A DNA stretch of 28,477 bases, taken from the IMG/VR virus record IMGVR_UViG_3300000225_000005, positions 1 to 28,477 of that record; one strand, written 5' to 3'. This DNA is from a virus. Shown here one piece after another: positions 8,729 through 15,561 of the stretch. Within the stretch, counting starts at the first letter, position 1. The number at the start of each line of letters is the position of its first letter. Position numbers and translations under genes: made by a program. The notes beneath the pieces are model-generated. The model was not told where the DNA came from. It ran no database searches and saw nothing but the letters and a program-made list of their open reading frames with translations.

Positions 8729-9473
8729 TGATAACATTAAAGATTATCATTCAAAAGATTGTATTTCAGCAAGTGGCTTAAAATTAATATATAAAAGGTC
8801 AATATTTCATTATTTAAACAAAGAGTTTAAAAAAACATCTGCTATGGATTTAGGTAATGCAGCACATATATTATTATACGAAGGATTAGAAAAATTTGGT
8901 GAAGAATATTTTGTTTTGCCAAAATTAGATATGAGGAAAAAAGATGATAAAGAACTAAAAAAAGATTTAGAATTTAGAAATAAAGGAAAAGAAAGTATAT
9001 CTAATGACCAGTATAAAATACTAATGAACTTATATACTAATTTAGATAATAATAAAGATGCTTTATTTTTTACAAAAGGTAAATATGAAATTAGTCATTA
9101 TGGTACTTATGAAGGAATACCTGTTCGTGTAAGACCTGATTGTATGGGTGAGGATTGGATTAGTGATATTAAAACCTGTCAAGATAGTTCGCCAAGAGAA
9201 TTTAAAAATACTATTTGGAAATTTTCATATATGGTGCAAGCAGTTTTTTATTGTGATATGCTTGGTTATGACCCTAAAAAGTTTAGATTTATTGCTTGTG
9301 AAACAAATGCACCTTATACTGTACAGCATTATGCATTAAGTGAAGATATGATTAAAGTTGGTCGTGATGGTTGGAAAAAAGCATTTCATTATTGGAAACA
9401 ATATGTTCAAGAAAATAAAATTACATATTTTGAAGGCTACGTCAAAACTTTAGATAATGCTATAATTATATGA
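8694..9473 (+). CDS. RecE-like (exodeoxyribonuclease VIII-type) PD-(D/E)XK exonuclease
   Basis: A 259-residue 5'-3' exonuclease of the RecE/lambda-exonuclease group, which resects double-stranded ends for strand annealing. Visible motifs: ISASGLK (24-30); GNAAHILLYEG with His 58; RPDCMG with the catalytic Asp 149; SDIKT with Asp 158 and Lys 160; and YMVQAVFY (179-186) with the conserved Gln and Tyr. The size is normal for phage versions of the C-terminal RecE nuclease. Two possible starts, ATG 8694 and ATG 8700, differ by two residues. The gene overlaps both neighbours (35 nt upstream, 4 nt ATGA downstream). With the annealing candidate at 7731 it forms a two-component recombination system. 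Confidence 0.9.
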   Translation: MEMKIEKLECVNDNIKDYHSKDCISASGLKLIYKRSIFHYLNKEFKKTSAMDLGNAAHILLYEGLEKFGEEYFVLPKLDMRKKDDKELKKDLEFRNKGKESISNDQYKILMNLYTNLDNNKDALFFTKGKYEISHYGTYEGIPVRVRPDCMGEDWISDIKTCQDSSPREFKNTIWKFSYMVQAVFYCDMLGYDPKKFRFIACETNAPYTVQHYALSEDMIKVGRDGWKKAFHYWKQYVQENKITYFEGYVKTLDNAIII

Positions 9474-10150
9474 AAGATATTGAAAGAATTAAAACAATAT
9501 GCGATAATTATTTTAATATAGACATATCAGTTAAAACTAGGGCGAGAGAATATGCAGATGCTCGTAAAATGTATTATAAATTATCTAGGGATTTATTAAG
9601 AAAACCAGTAAAAAAAATCGCTAGTATTGTTAATGTAGACCACTCAACTGTTATTGTTGGTTCACAAAGGTTAGATGAATTAATTAGTATAGATAAAGAT
9701 ATTGAAGAAAATTATTTAACTTTAAGGGATAAGTGTCTAAATGATGGTGCGATTTTTAATATACATACTACAGATATAAATAATATGTCAAACCCTTATT
9801 TAAAATATTTAGGTAAAGAGGATATTTTACAACATAGTGTTATGGAATATATGAAAAATAAATATTCTGATGTGTATTGCATACACGTACCAAATGAAGG
9901 TAAAAGAACACCATTTATGCAATTCAAATTTAAATATTTAGGTGGCCAAAGAGGCATTCCTGACATTTTAATATTTAAACAAAATAAGAAAGGAAAGTGT
10001 GGTTTAGCGATAGAATTAAAAGTAGGTTATAATAAACCTACAGAAAATCAATTTAATGCATTAGAAAGTTTGAAAAAAGCAAACTGGGAATGTCATTGGC
10101 TAAATGATTATGAAAAAACTATTCAAATAATAGATGAATATTTTAAATAA
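9470..10150 (+). CDS. DnaA domain IV-like HTH fused to a VRR-NUC nuclease
   Basis: A 226-residue two-domain protein. Residues about 1-75 match the DNA-binding domain IV of DnaA: a helix with AREYADARKMYYKLSRDLL, then IASIVNVDHSTVIVGSQRL, where DHST (57-60) is the DnaA signature that reads DnaA boxes. Residues about 117-226 form a VRR-NUC nuclease of the PD-(D/E)XK superfamily: QHSVMEYM, HVPNEGKRT, GGQRGIPDILIF (Asp 165), AIELKVG (Glu 182, Lys 184), then PTENQ with Gln 194. The AAA+ part of DnaA is absent. The gene is coupled to the exonuclease by a 4-nt overlap. The fusion suggests a nuclease directed to DnaA-box-like sites, either the phage origin or host oriC. The domains are confident, their joint role is inferred. 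Confidence 0.85.
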   Translation: MKDIERIKTICDNYFNIDISVKTRAREYADARKMYYKLSRDLLRKPVKKIASIVNVDHSTVIVGSQRLDELISIDKDIEENYLTLRDKCLNDGAIFNIHTTDINNMSNPYLKYLGKEDILQHSVMEYMKNKYSDVYCIHVPNEGKRTPFMQFKFKYLGGQRGIPDILIFKQNKKGKCGLAIELKVGYNKPTENQFNALESLKKANWECHWLNDYEKTIQIIDEYFK

Positions 10151-10155
10151 TTATT

Positions 10156-10404
10156 ATGCAAAAAAAGATGCTTTTTTGGAATGAAAAAAGACAACGATTG
10201 AAATATACAAATAACACTAAATTATTAGAAAGTGATTTTGAATATGTCGGAAAATTAACTTCAGCAGAATTTGATATATTAATAGAATCAATGTTTATTG
10301 TTTATGAAGATGATTATATTTCGTTTGAAGATATAGTTATTATGTACTCAAAATTAATTAGTTTTATATGTGAATTAAAAAGAATAACGAATGAAGAATT
10401 ATGA
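10156..10404 (+). CDS. Hypothetical protein
   Basis: An 82-residue acidic, mainly helical protein (LTSAEFDILIESMFIVYEDD) with no motif I recognise. It begins 5 nt after the nuclease and overlaps the replication protein by 4 nt (ATGA), so it belongs to the replication operon. Confidence 0.65.
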   Translation: MQKKMLFWNEKRQRLKYTNNTKLLESDFEYVGKLTSAEFDILIESMFIVYEDDYISFEDIVIMYSKLISFICELKRITNEEL

Positions 10405-11072
10405 AAAGAACATATTATGCAGTAATACCTGCGTATGTTAGATATGATAAAGATTTAACACCGAATGCTAAACTTATGTTTGGCGAATTAACCGCACTAA
10501 GTAATGATAAAGGTTATTGTTATGCTTCTAACAAATACTTTTCGGAACTTTATCAAGTGTCTACTGTTTCAATTTCCAAATGGATTAATCAATTAAAAGA
10601 GAAAAAATATATTAAAGTAACTTTTACATATAAAAATAATTCTAAAGAAATAGAATCTAGAAACATCTATATAAGTAATGTTAAAGAGGTATTAAAGAAA
10701 TCTTTAACACCCCATAAAGAAAAGTTAAAAGATAATAGTAATACTACTATTACTAATAATAAAGAGATAATATATAATGAGTTAATTGAAAAGTCATTTT
10801 CTCATATTTCAAATCTTTTTCCTTTAGCAGTTCAACCAAGAACTAAAGTTGATATAAAAAATTGGAAAGAATGTTTGGATAAATTAGATAGATTAGATGG
10901 TTATGATACAAGAGCAGTTTATTATATAGTTAAAAAAGTAAGGTCAGATGGTTTTTGGAAAGAGAATTTTTTCTCAATATTAAAACTTCGTAAAAAAAAT
11001 AATGATGGTGTTAAATACATTGATATGTTTAGGGCAAAATTTGCTAAAGATTATGAATTTAACACAAAATGA
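10401..11072 (+). CDS. HTH replication initiation-like protein
   Basis: A 223-residue protein of the phage replication-protein type with an N-terminal winged helix (HTH_36-like). YYAVIPAYVRYDKDLTPNAK, then LMFGELTALS and YCYASNKYFSELYQVS, leads into a recognition helix ending KWINQLKEKKYI (about residues 60-73). A flexible Asn/Lys/Thr-rich linker (about 105-130) connects to a helical C-terminal domain (residues 135-205), as in DnaD-like loaders. This class binds the phage origin and helps load the replicative helicase, here probably the primase-helicase two genes on. It overlaps both neighbours by 4 nt. The N-terminal domain call is good; loader function is by analogy. Confidence 0.8.
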   Translation: MKRTYYAVIPAYVRYDKDLTPNAKLMFGELTALSNDKGYCYASNKYFSELYQVSTVSISKWINQLKEKKYIKVTFTYKNNSKEIESRNIYISNVKEVLKKSLTPHKEKLKDNSNTTITNNKEIIYNELIEKSFSHISNLFPLAVQPRTKVDIKNWKECLDKLDRLDGYDTRAVYYIVKKVRSDGFWKENFFSILKLRKKNNDGVKYIDMFRAKFAKDYEFNTK

Positions 11073-11506
11073 TATTTGATTTAATAATTTTAGATATAAT
11101 GGAAAATATAAGTTTAATTAAAAATAGTAAAAGAATAAAACAATCAATGGATTTTACAAGCGTACAAAATCGTGCTATACATCCAAGCGATATAGATGGT
11201 ATTTTAGAATTTGATGATAAATATTTATTTATTATAGAAATGAAATTCTTTGGTACTAATATACCAACAGGCCAAAAATTAGTATTACAAAGAATTATAG
11301 ATGCGTGGCAAGAAACGAAAAGAATTGGTGCAATATTTAAAGTTGAACACAAGTTTACAGATGACAATATAGATGTGCCATTAAATTTATGTTTTGTTAC
11401 TAAAATATATAGTAATAAAAAATGGACAAAAATAAAGCCACAACCTTTTGTAAAATATTTAAATAGAGTTGGAAAAAAACATAAAATATATAAATGTAAA
11501 TTTTAA
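11069..11506 (+). CDS. Small PD-(D/E)XK-type nuclease
   Basis: A 145-residue protein with a minimal PD-(D/E)XK core: IHPSDIDGILEFDDKYLFII, then EMK. The Asp of DIDG and the Glu/Lys of EMK fit the metal site, and PTGQKLVLQRIIDAWQ follows as the conserved helix with Gln. A short basic tail ends the protein. It resembles small phage nucleases annotated as Holliday-junction-resolvase-like or Vsr-like, but I cannot assign the subfamily. The ATG at 11069 overlaps the upstream stop (ATGA); an inner ATG at 11099 is also possible and removes ten residues of uncertain value. It would cut DNA in the replication/recombination module. Confidence 0.65.
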   Translation: MIFDLIILDIMENISLIKNSKRIKQSMDFTSVQNRAIHPSDIDGILEFDDKYLFIIEMKFFGTNIPTGQKLVLQRIIDAWQETKRIGAIFKVEHKFTDDNIDVPLNLCFVTKIYSNKKWTKIKPQPFVKYLNRVGKKHKIYKCKF

Positions 11507-11547
11507 TATAATAAATAAAATAATTAAGTTTATTGAAAGAAAAAGAA

Positions 11548-13221
11548 ATGAAAGAAAAATTTTTAGATATAGGAATTGATATTGGTAATAAATCAGGAAA
11601 TTATCATATAGTTTGTCCTAAATGTAGTCATACAAGAAAAAAATCCAAAGACAAGTGTTTAAGTATAAACGTAGAAAAAGGTTTATATAATTGTTTTCAT
11701 TGTAATTGGTCGGGTAATGTTAATGTAAGGGCTAAAAAACAATATGTTAAGCCTGTAGAAGTAAAATCACCATTAAATAAAAAAACAATTGAATGGTTTT
11801 CTAACAGAGGTATAACTGAAAACACTTTAGTTAATTGGAAAATAACTGAAAGCAAAGAATATTTTACACAAGTAAAACAAAAAAGAAATGCTATAAATTT
11901 TAATTATTATAGAGAAAATGAGTTAGTTAACATAAAATTTAGAGATGGAGACAAGAATTTTAAATTATATAAAAATGCAGAATTAATATTTTATGGTATA
12001 GATAGAATAAAAACAATGGACAAAATATATATAACAGAAGGCGAAATTGATGCTTTAAGTTTATTTGAGTCTGGAATATTTTCAGTTTGTAGTGTACCAA
12101 ATGGCGCTAATGTAGGCAATCAAAGGTTAGAATATTTAGACAATTGTTGGGAATATTTCGTTGATAAAAAAGAAATTATATTATGCACAGATAATGACCA
12201 AGCAGGGTTATCTTTACGAAAAGAGTTAGCAAGAAGATTTGGAAAAGGTAGATGTAAGTATATAGATTTTGGTGAATATAAAGATGCAAATGAGATATTA
12301 ATAAATTTAGGTAGTGCAGAATTAAGAAGTGTATTGGATAAACCGAAAAACTTTCCAATCGAGGGTGTTTTAAATATTAACGATATTTGGGATAGTGTTT
12401 TAAATTATAATGAAAATGGAATATCAAATTACAATGTGCGACTTGGCAACAGTCGAGAATATTATAACATTAGCTTCGGAGAATGGTCTGTATGCACAGG
12501 CATTCCAAATGCAGGAAAATCAGACGTCATCGACCAAATATGTGTTAATCTGGCACTACACGAAGATTTTCGCATAGCAATGTTCTCTCCTGAATCATTT
12601 CCTTACGAAGCACACATAAAAAGACTAGCAAATAAAATAAATGAAAAAGATTGCGACACAGAATCATTAAATAATACAAAGGATTTTATAATTGAACATT
12701 TTGATTTTGTAAAAATAGATTTAGAAAATTTAACTCTTAAAGGAATACTAGATGCTTTTAGACAATTAGTATTTCAAAAAGGAACAAACGTTTGTGTAAT
12801 TGACCCATATAATATGTTAGACCATTCTGCACAAAGAGATTTTACTTATGTCGGTAAACTATTATCGGAAATAACACAATTTTGCCAACAAACAAACACT
12901 CATTTATTTCTAGTAGCACACCCAAGAAAGATGGAAAGTATTAATGGTAAATATAGGGTGCCTAATCCTTATGATATATCTCAATCATCTGATTTTTTTA
13001 ATAAAGCATATAATTGTATTACAGTATATAGAAATCTTGGACAACAAACACAATATTTAAGTGATAGTGTTTCTGTATATATACAAAAAGTAAAAAGAAA
13101 AGAAAATGGAATGCAAGGGAATTTTATGGTTGCACCTGATTTTAGAAATGGTGGTGTTTATAAAGAGATAAATGAATATGACCAAAAAATAAGTACCCAA
13201 AAAAATGACATACCATTTTAA
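11548..13221 (+). CDS. Bifunctional primase-helicase (T7 gp4/Twinkle type)
   Basis: A 557-residue replisome enzyme that primes and unwinds DNA. Counting from ATG 11548: a CHC2-like zinc finger (C23-x2-C26, then CFHC near 49-52), a Toprim primase core with TEGEID (163-168) and the acidic pair TDNDQAG (214-220), and a DnaB-like RecA helicase with Walker A GIPNAGKS (318-325). Walker B is near CVIDPYNM (416-423), followed by LFLVAHPRK. The zinc finger, Toprim and helicase are all intact, so both activities are expected. An upstream in-frame TTG at 11533 exists but the ATG is the better start. The C-terminus NDIPF resembles an SSB tail tip. With no polymerase gene present, this enzyme must work with the host polymerase. 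Confidence 0.95.
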   Translation: MKEKFLDIGIDIGNKSGNYHIVCPKCSHTRKKSKDKCLSINVEKGLYNCFHCNWSGNVNVRAKKQYVKPVEVKSPLNKKTIEWFSNRGITENTLVNWKITESKEYFTQVKQKRNAINFNYYRENELVNIKFRDGDKNFKLYKNAELIFYGIDRIKTMDKIYITEGEIDALSLFESGIFSVCSVPNGANVGNQRLEYLDNCWEYFVDKKEIILCTDNDQAGLSLRKELARRFGKGRCKYIDFGEYKDANEILINLGSAELRSVLDKPKNFPIEGVLNINDIWDSVLNYNENGISNYNVRLGNSREYYNISFGEWSVCTGIPNAGKSDVIDQICVNLALHEDFRIAMFSPESFPYEAHIKRLANKINEKDCDTESLNNTKDFIIEHFDFVKIDLENLTLKGILDAFRQLVFQKGTNVCVIDPYNMLDHSAQRDFTYVGKLLSEITQFCQQTNTHLFLVAHPRKMESINGKYRVPNPYDISQSSDFFNKAYNCITVYRNLGQQTQYLSDSVSVYIQKVKRKENGMQGNFMVAPDFRNGGVYKEINEYDQKISTQKNDIPF

Positions 13222-13226
13222 ATTTT

Positions 13227-13234
13227 TACATTTG
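13227..13234 (+). promoter_or_regulatory. Putative TAnnTTTG promoter -7 box, leaderless start at 13238
   Basis: TACATTTG, then three bases, then ATG at 13238. It decides the start of the next small gene against an upstream in-frame ATG at 13205 that lies inside the primase-helicase end. No clear -33 element. Confidence 0.5.
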
Positions 13235-13237
13235 TAT

Positions 13238-13408
13238 ATGTTTGAAATTGAAGTAGCTACTTGTTATGGTATTGGTATAGGTGTATATTATACAAATGAA
13301 AATATAGAGGGTGTAGATGTTATTGCTGATGATTTAAGACACACCATACAAATAGCATTTTTCTTTATACTTATTAATATAAATTATTTTACAGATGATT
13401 CTAATTAA
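13238..13408 (+). CDS. Small hypothetical protein with a hydrophobic C-terminal segment
   Basis: A 56-residue protein: an acidic N-terminal half (EIEVATCYGIGIGVYYTNEN) and a hydrophobic stretch HTIQIAFFFILININYF near residues 35-51 that could sit in the membrane or form a beta edge. Similar short proteins are common in flavobacterial phages, with no known role. I chose ATG 13238 because it follows a TAnnTTTG box and avoids overlap with the upstream gene. It overlaps the ParB-like gene by 14 nt. Confidence 0.6.
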   Translation: MFEIEVATCYGIGIGVYYTNENIEGVDVIADDLRHTIQIAFFFILININYFTDDSN

Positions 13409-14000
13409 AAAACAAGTTAAAATAGAAACCATATTTGAAAATGAATCTAATCCAAGATTTATAAATAAAAAAGAATTTGAAATATTAGTTAAATCAATAA
13501 AAGATTTTCCTGAAATGTTAGAGAAAAGACCAATTGTAGTTGATGAGAATATGATTATTCTTGGTGGAAATATGAGATTAAAGGCTTGTAAAGAAGCTGG
13601 ATTAAAAAAAGTTTGGATTGACCCAGCAATAAATTGGACTGAAAAACAAAAAAGAGAATTTATAATAAAAGATAATGTTGGTTCTGGAGAATGGGATTGG
13701 GATATATTAGGCAACAATTATACTTTTAAAGAACTTAAAAACTGGGGCTTGGAGGTTAATTCATTTGATATTGATGATATGGAAACTAGCGATGAATTCA
13801 CTTTACCTGATGGTGATAAAGAGCCATTTCAGCAACAGACTTATACACTAGCAGATAAACAAGCCATCTTGATTAAAAATGCAATTACTGATATAAAAAA
13901 AACTGAAGAATTTAAATATGTTGAAACTTTTGGTAATGAAAACGGCAATGGTAATGCTTTATATTTATTAATATCCCAATGGAAAAAAACAAACAGTTAG
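13395..14000 (+). CDS. ParB/Srx-domain protein, probable DNA-modification partner
   Basis: A 201-residue protein with a ParB/sulfiredoxin-like N-terminal domain (about residues 5-75): NPRFIN (19-24), LVKSIKDFPEML (31-42), RPIVVDE and ILGGNMRLKACKEAGLKKV (55-73), the phosphate-binding motif of this fold. The middle (KDNVGSGEWDWDIL, then ELKNWGLEV) is the segment that in many phages links a ParB domain to a DNA methyltransferase. The end (GNENGNGNAL) is also usual for phage ParB-like proteins. The methyltransferase itself is absent, and two Mom-like genes follow instead. ParB/Srx domains use CTP or ATP and often occur beside DNA base-modification enzymes. It overlaps both neighbours. Domain call is strong; role in modification is inferred. 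Confidence 0.85.
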   Translation: MILIKKQVKIETIFENESNPRFINKKEFEILVKSIKDFPEMLEKRPIVVDENMIILGGNMRLKACKEAGLKKVWIDPAINWTEKQKREFIIKDNVGSGEWDWDILGNNYTFKELKNWGLEVNSFDIDDMETSDEFTLPDGDKEPFQQQTYTLADKQAILIKNAITDIKKTEEFKYVETFGNENGNGNALYLLISQWKKTNS

Positions 14001-14677
14001 AAAACATTAATGTTAAAATTATAAATTCTAAAATTGCTAAAGCATATACTGTAAAAAATCACTATATGAAAACCTTTCCAAATCCATTAGTTTGTTTTGG
14101 TGTTTTTTATAATAAATTATTAAGTGGTGTAATTACATTTGGTTTAAGTCCAAGTACAGAACAAAAAATAAAAAAAATTGTACCAAAAATAAATAGAAAT
14201 GAATTTATAGAAATGCAAAGAATGCACATATCAGATTCATTAAAACAAAACACAGAAAGTTATGTTTTAGGAAAAATATATAAACTGTTCAAAGCAAATA
14301 CTAAAATTAAATTATTAATAACACATTCAGGTGGATGCAAAAATGATTGTGGGATTGTTTATCAGGCAAGTAGTTGGATGTATTTTGGCAAAGAATTGTG
14401 CAATGATTTTTATCATACTGATATAGGTGAGTATAAAAACATTATATCTCCTATGAGATTTGGCAGAGTCCCCAGAGAGATTATTAAACAAGGTAATCAA
14501 AAAGTAGGTGAATATTTGTTTGGTAAAGGCAAAATGATTAACTCATTTAGATATTTATATTTATATCCTATTAATAAAGGCATTCGTGGATATTTACAAA
14601 ATAAATGTGAAGAATATCCTAAAGATAGTCAGGTGTTTAGGAAGAACCAAGAATGGATAAAAGGGGGTGACCAATAG
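13979..14677 (+). CDS. Mom-like DNA modification protein (GNAT fold), first copy
   Basis: A 232-residue protein of the Mu Mom family, GNAT-fold enzymes that add a group to N6 of adenine in phage DNA and so block restriction. Visible: INSKIAKAYTVKNHYMK (N-terminal strand and HY motif), FGVFYNKLLSGVITFG (beta hairpin that starts the GNAT core), NEFIEMQRMHISD, a conserved LLITHSGG stretch, and GIVYQASSWMYFG, the late Mom signature. The C-terminus is longer than the second copy and Arg/Lys-rich (FGRVPREIIKQGNQK), perhaps for DNA contact. It starts 22 nt inside the ParB-like gene. Its last codons (14663-14677) also form the 5' strand of a tRNA-like structure, so the sequence there serves two purposes. 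Confidence 0.75.
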   Translation: MEKNKQLENINVKIINSKIAKAYTVKNHYMKTFPNPLVCFGVFYNKLLSGVITFGLSPSTEQKIKKIVPKINRNEFIEMQRMHISDSLKQNTESYVLGKIYKLFKANTKIKLLITHSGGCKNDCGIVYQASSWMYFGKELCNDFYHTDIGEYKNIISPMRFGRVPREIIKQGNQKVGEYLFGKGKMINSFRYLYLYPINKGIRGYLQNKCEEYPKDSQVFRKNQEWIKGGDQ

Positions 14678-14713
14678 GGGTTTTAATGCAGTTCGATTCT
14701 GTACACCTCCACA
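14663..14713 (+). ncRNA. Armless tRNA-like structure between the two Mom-like genes
   Basis: A compact element with a 7-bp acceptor stem (GGGGGTG 14663-14669 with CACCTCC 14704-14710, one G-T pair) and a perfect T-arm: stem TGCAG/CTGTA around the 7-nt loop TTCGATT (14687-14703). Between acceptor and T-arm only 17 nt remain, enough for a 3-bp mini hairpin (ACC with GGT) but not for an anticodon arm. After the acceptor come A, C, A, without an encoded CCA. It overlaps the last codons and stop of the first Mom-like gene and ends 6 nt before the ATG of the second. It cannot decode. A role as an RNA processing signal, a regulator of the second gene, a decoy for tRNA enzymes, or a tRNA relic are all open. 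Confidence 0.55.
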
Positions 14714-14719
14714 AACATA

Positions 14720-15388
14720 ATGGGTAGAGCAAAAGAAATATTAGTAAAAGTAATAAACAGTAAAATTGCTAATGATTTTATAAAAAAAAACCATTACAGT
14801 AAAAAAGTAGTGCCGAACAGCACATTACATTTAGGTTGTTTTTTAGACAACAAACTGCACGGAGTTATGCAATACGGCCCTAGTATAAATAAAAAAGGCA
14901 CAATTAATTTAGTTGAGGGAACTGGGTGGAATGAGTTTATTGAACTGAATAGAATGGCTTTTGATGATTATCTACCAAAGTATTCAGAGAGCCGATGTAT
15001 AGCGGTAAGCATTAGATTAATAAAAAAAAATGCACCACAAATAAAATGGATAATAAGTTTTGCAGATGGAACAAAATGTGGTGATGGAACTATTTATAGA
15101 GCAAGTGGTTTTAAATTAGTTGGAATAGTTGACAATACTGCATTAAGATTAAACCCTAAAACAGGTGAAGCTATTCACGTAATACAAGCACATCACTTAA
15201 AAATTACCAATGAATTTAAAAAATGGAAACCATTTAAAGGAAAACAATTAAAATATATTTATTTGATTGATAAAAATATGAAAATAACAAAAGAGGTTAT
15301 GCCTTTTAGTGAAATAGATGTACAAAAAGCAGGAATGTATAAGGGCAAAAAAATAACAGTCAAAGAAAGAAAAAATAAAAATATTTAA
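14720..15388 (+). CDS. Mom-like DNA modification protein (GNAT fold), second copy
   Basis: A 222-residue paralogue of the preceding protein, only moderately similar. It shares VINSKIANDFIKKNHYSKK, LHLGCFLDNKLHGVMQYG, NEFIELNRMAFDD, then ISFADGTKCGDGTIYRASGF. That last segment fits the Mom signature more closely than in the first copy. The two genes probably arose by duplication and then diverged, perhaps in target sequence or in the step they catalyse. The C-terminus is Lys-rich (KGKKITVKERKNKNI). It begins 6 nt after a tRNA-like element and is followed, 4 nt after the stop, by another. Family call is good; the added chemical group cannot be read from sequence. Confidence 0.8.
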   Translation: MGRAKEILVKVINSKIANDFIKKNHYSKKVVPNSTLHLGCFLDNKLHGVMQYGPSINKKGTINLVEGTGWNEFIELNRMAFDDYLPKYSESRCIAVSIRLIKKNAPQIKWIISFADGTKCGDGTIYRASGFKLVGIVDNTALRLNPKTGEAIHVIQAHHLKITNEFKKWKPFKGKQLKYIYLIDKNMKITKEVMPFSEIDVQKAGMYKGKKITVKERKNKNI

Positions 15389-15392
15389 CTCT

Positions 15393-15463
15393 GCGGCAGA
15401 GGTGTAATAGTTGCATAATTGACAAACCAGTCAATAGGAGAAGTTCAAATCTATCCTGCCGCT
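15393..15463 (+). tRNA. tRNA-like element with a non-canonical anticodon loop
   Basis: A perfect 7-bp acceptor stem (GCGGCAG 15393-15399 with CTGCCGC 15456-15462), a 4-bp wobble-rich D-stem (GTGT/GCAT), and a 5-bp anticodon stem (ATTGA/TCAAT). A T-loop TTCAAAT at 15444-15450 carries a B-box-like GTTCAAATC. Departures from a working tRNA: the anticodon loop is 8 nt (CAAACCAG; 6 nt if the C-G closes) and lacks U33; the T-stem has two mismatches; no CCA is encoded. The 5' end lies in a 13-bp palindrome (CTCTGC-G-GCAGAG, 15389-15401) that competes with the fold. If it were charged, reading CCA as anticodon would suggest Trp, but I would not rely on this. It lies 4 nt after the second Mom-like gene. 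Confidence 0.45.
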
Positions 15464-15528
15464 CTAATTTAATTATAATAAAAAATTAAATAACTGCAAA
15501 TAAATTTTTTTATTTAAAGTATTCTTTG

Positions 15529-15536
15529 TATATTTG
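15529..15536 (+). promoter_or_regulatory. Putative TAnnTTTG promoter -7 box
   Basis: TATATTTG, 25 nt before the ATG at 15562, in a T/A-rich gap of about 95 nt after the second tRNA-like element. It would give a short leader of about 20 nt, unlike the leaderless boxes elsewhere in the window. A -33 element is not clear. Confidence 0.5.
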
Positions 15537-15561
15537 TATTAAATAAAACAAATAGAAATTA

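Noticed and set aside
9148-9339. A 63-codon frame inside the RecE-like gene
   Set aside because: It is a shadow in another frame of a gene with complete catalytic motifs.
11533-11547. TTG start five codons upstream of the primase-helicase ATG
   Set aside because: The ATG at 11548 gives a normal family start; the upstream codons add only a Lys/Glu-rich stretch.
12176-12358. Minus-strand frame inside the primase-helicase
   Set aside because: Low-complexity His/Ile/Leu-rich product opposite a conserved gene.
13205-13237. Upstream ATG for the small gene at 13238
   Set aside because: It lies inside the end of the primase-helicase gene and before a TAnnTTTG box; the ATG at 13238 fits the promoter spacing better.
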